The notes under the pieces are model-generated. The model had not been told where the DNA came from. It worked only from the letters and a program-made list of their open reading frames with translations, and searched no databases. This document shows, piece by piece, positions 7,058-7,684 of a stretch of 7,684 nt of DNA. Both the position numbers and the translations under genes were made by a program. Numbering within the stretch: position 1 is the stretch's first letter; each line of letters begins with the position of its first letter. The stretch is from assembly GCA_964625175.1 (NCBI GenBank), contig CAZVAO010000109.1:1-7684 (forward strand). Reading direction: 5' to 3'. This stretch comes from CAZVAO01 sp964625175 (lineage in GTDB: Bacteria; Bacillota; UBA994; PWPR01).

Positions 7058-7104
7058 AATCGCCGCTGAGCGGTTGTTGAATAATCGCTTCGCGATTGTT
7101 GAAT
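7058..7104. repeat. Tandem hairpin-plus-linker unit, two copies
   Basis: Copy one (7058-7082, 25 nt) and copy two (7083-7104, 22 nt) both read AATCGC, a variable centre (CGCTGA or TTC), then GCG(G/A)TTGTTGAAT. In each, AATCGC pairs with the following GCGGTT or GCGATT, so the one arm difference (G for A) keeps pairing through a wobble. A third hairpin, GCGC/GCGC, follows directly after copy two. Confidence 0.75.
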
Positions 7105-7139
7105 GCGCTTACGCGCTGCCAGGCGTTCGCGCAGCAAGC

Positions 7140-7157
7140 GTTTAACATTGTTTTATG
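7140..7157 (+). repeat. Linker repeat GTTTAACATwGTwwwATG, copy 1
   Basis: GTTTAACATTGTTTTATG matches 14 of 18 positions of the copy at 7236-7253; all four differences are T against A. It follows the GCTGC/GCAGC hairpin. GTTTAA occurs a third time at 7268-7273, directly before a hairpin. Confidence 0.65.
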
Positions 7158-7205
7158 TGGCTGGCAGAAGATTTAGAACACAGCGGGTTTTCGATTTGTT
7201 GAAAC

Positions 7206-7223
7206 CACGAAGGGCACAAAGGG
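7206..7223 (+). repeat. Tandem 9-mer CACGAAGGG / CACAAAGGG
   Basis: Two adjacent 9-mers differ at one base. Similar CACGAAGG-type tandem stretches are, from memory, frequent in bacterial intergenic regions; no search was possible. The repeat runs directly into the GGCGC/GCGCC hairpin at 7222. Confidence 0.6.
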
Positions 7224-7235
7224 CGCCAAAGCGCC

Positions 7236-7253
7236 GTTTAACATAGTAAAATG
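7236..7253 (+). repeat. Linker repeat GTTTAACATwGTwwwATG, copy 2
   Basis: GTTTAACATAGTAAAATG starts on the base after the GGCGC-CAAA-GCGCC hairpin (7222-7235). It is the second copy of the 18-mer at 7140-7157, so hairpin and linker appear to have been duplicated as a unit. Confidence 0.65.
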
Positions 7254-7323
7254 GCCGCATTGCGTCCGTTTAAGGCGCTATCGCGCCGTCAAGTGTTAAA
7301 TGTTGTCGAGCTGGTTTGTAATA

Positions 7324-7345
7324 GTCAAGCGATTGTCAAGCGGTT
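7324..7345 (+). repeat. Tandem 11-mer GTCAAGCGRTT, two copies
   Basis: GTCAAGCGATT (7324-7334) and GTCAAGCGGTT (7335-7345) are back to back with one difference. The GCG(A/G)TTGT end matches the right arms and linkers at 7070-7077 and 7092-7099, including the same A/G variation, suggesting these are half-units of the same hairpin repeat lacking the left arm. Confidence 0.65.
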
Positions 7346-7387
7346 GTAAGTAGAGGCGCTAAAGCGCTATCAATAAAGGTGATGTTT

Positions 7388-7462
7388 ATGACTCTTGAAT
7401 ATTCTGCATTCCGCCAAATTATATGGCCTGCGGCCGCACAGTGTTGTGCGGGAGATCAGTGA
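7388..7462 (+). CDS. Possible 24-codon reading frame or gene remnant
   Basis: An ATG preceded by AAAGGTGATG, a fair ribosome binding site, opens a 24-codon frame (MTLEYSAFRQIIWP...). Its first half lies in sequence unlike the surrounding repeats; its second half (from about residue 13) is encoded by the abutting hairpins at 7425-7468 and ends in TGA there. It could be a very small gene or the start of a gene cut off by insertion of the repeat. I do not recognise the peptide and no function is proposed. Confidence 0.2.
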   Translation: MTLEYSAFRQIIWPAAAQCCAGDQ

Positions 7463-7472
7463 TCTCCCCTAC
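7425..7472. repeat. Three directly abutting hairpins ending in CCCCTAC
   Basis: GGCC-TGC-GGCC (7425-7435), GCACA-GTGT-TGTGC (7436-7449) and the near-perfect palindrome GGGAGATCA-G-TGATCTCCC (7450-7468) follow each other without a single spare base. CCCCTAC (7466-7472) closes the block, as it does at 64-70; the reverse form GTAGGGG appears at 7630-7636. All arms are fully complementary. This looks like one member of the dispersed repeat family seen at both window ends. Confidence 0.7.
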
Positions 7473-7618
7473 AGGCACGGGACCCTTAATTTATTGGAGG
7501 TTGGCAAATTGTGAACACGGGATTCCTTATTTATATAACAAAAAGGTAAGCGGAGCTTGCCTACCTTGATCCGATCCCAGGTCTAAGGTCCCCGATTATC
7601 CTCTCACCCTATAATTAC
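7473..7618. other. Gene-free stretch with one isolated hairpin
   Basis: The hairpin AGGTAAGC-GGA-GCTTGCCT (7544-7562) has an 8-bp stem with one wobble. It is not followed by a U run on either strand. CACGGGA appears twice (7477-7483 and 7516-7522). GGTCCCCGAT (7587-7596) is the exact inverse of ATCGGGGACC at 6976-6985. No gene, tRNA or clear promoter is seen. Confidence 0.5.
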
Positions 7619-7680
7619 CTCCTACCAAAGTAGGGGTCGCCCTCGTGCCGACCCGAACATTAATGTGCGCCGAAGCACTT
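7619..7680 (+). repeat. Double-hairpin repeat with GTAGGGG and GAACATTAA
   Basis: CTCCTAC pairs with GTAGGGG around CAAA (7619-7636, one wobble). Overlapping it, GGGTCG (7634-7639) pairs with CGACCC (7649-7654). Then comes GAACATTAA (7655-7663) and a small GTGC/GCAC hairpin (7665-7678). The GGGTCG hairpin, 9-mer and second hairpin are laid out as at 13-67. The first two stems share GGG and so are mutually exclusive. The repeat may continue beyond the window. Confidence 0.6.
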
Positions 7681-7684
7681 GATG

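Larger units (their letters stand above)
7001..7368. repeat. Array of short GC-rich hairpins
   Basis: At least seven compact inverted repeats with loops of 3-6 nt are seen: TGCGC/GCGCA (7001-7016), AATCGC/GCGGTT (7058-7075, one G-T), AATCGC/GCGATT (7083-7097), GCGC/GCGC (7105-7116, overlapping an alternative GCTGC/GCAGC at 7115-7135), GGCGC/GCGCC with loop CAAA (7222-7235), GGCGC/GCGCC with loop TATC (7274-7287), and GGCGC/GCGCT with loop TAAA (7355-7368). Linkers are AT-rich and partly repeated. Arms are conserved while loops differ. The array has no coding potential that makes sense and resembles a REP/BIME-like structure. Confidence 0.7.

Noticed and set aside
6922..7137. 71-codon open frame on the minus strand over the repeat region
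   Set aside because: It has no good ribosome binding site, is rich in Arg and Gln from translated hairpins, and shares no recognisable domain. The DNA is explained by inverted repeats.
7001..7368. CRISPR array
   Set aside because: Repeats are unequal in length and spacing, units are hairpins of 12-18 nt, and there are no 25-40 bp repeats with unique spacers and no cas genes.
7511..7549. 12-codon GTG frame after GGAGG, ending inside the hairpin at 7544-7562, like a leader peptide with attenuator
   Set aside because: The hairpin has no U run, there is no run of regulatory codons, and no downstream gene is visible in the window.
7473..7618. tRNA or other known structural RNA
   Set aside because: No acceptor stem with a T-loop GTTCRANNC and no known RNA signature was found by eye.

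Overview
The window looks like a chromosomal housekeeping segment of a low-to-mid GC Bacillota (Firmicute). Pointers are the canonical T-box leader in front of pheS, the Cys-rich PheS variant typical of Gram-positives, an 808-residue PheT with a tRNA-binding domain, strong AGGAGG-type ribosome binding sites, and the rRNA methyltransferase–pheS–pheT order known from Bacillus subtilis (ysgA-pheS-pheT). The exact genus cannot be told from the sequence.

All five supported genes lie on the minus strand, so transcription runs from high to low coordinates. In that order they are: a GNAT acetyltransferase (6252-6758); a KtrB/TrkH-type potassium channel subunit (4805-6169) with its own near-consensus promoter; a SPOUT/TrmH-family 23S rRNA 2'-O-methyltransferase resembling YsgA/RlmP (3875-4663); then the pheS-pheT operon for phenylalanyl-tRNA synthetase (2556-3578 and 118-2544). 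The pheS promoter overlaps the stop codon of the methyltransferase gene. It drives a roughly 240-nt T-box leader with a visible UUC (Phe) specifier, an apical Stem I hairpin, a Stem III, the conserved T-box sequence and a 14-bp terminator hairpin with a U run. Uncharged tRNA-Phe should therefore switch on pheST. pheT is translationally coupled to pheS, its Shine-Dalgarno overlapping the pheS stop codon.

The genes serve translation (PheST, rRNA methylation) and ion homeostasis (KtrB). No KtrA/TrkA regulatory subunit is next to ktrB.

The remaining ~900 bp (about 6811-7684) and the first ~70 bp carry no convincing gene. They are full of short inverted repeats: small GC-rich hairpins with 3-6 nt loops joined by AT-rich linkers that themselves recur (GTTTAACAT..., TTGTTGAAT, GAACATTAA), several tandem duplications of 9-25 nt, and three copies of a CCCCTAC/GTAGGGG motif next to hairpins. 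The same hairpin–GAACATTAA–hairpin arrangement occurs at both ends of the window, so this is probably a dispersed, REP/MITE-like intergenic repeat family. That hairpin family is the only part of the window that could be new; no undescribed enzymatic or defence system is visible.
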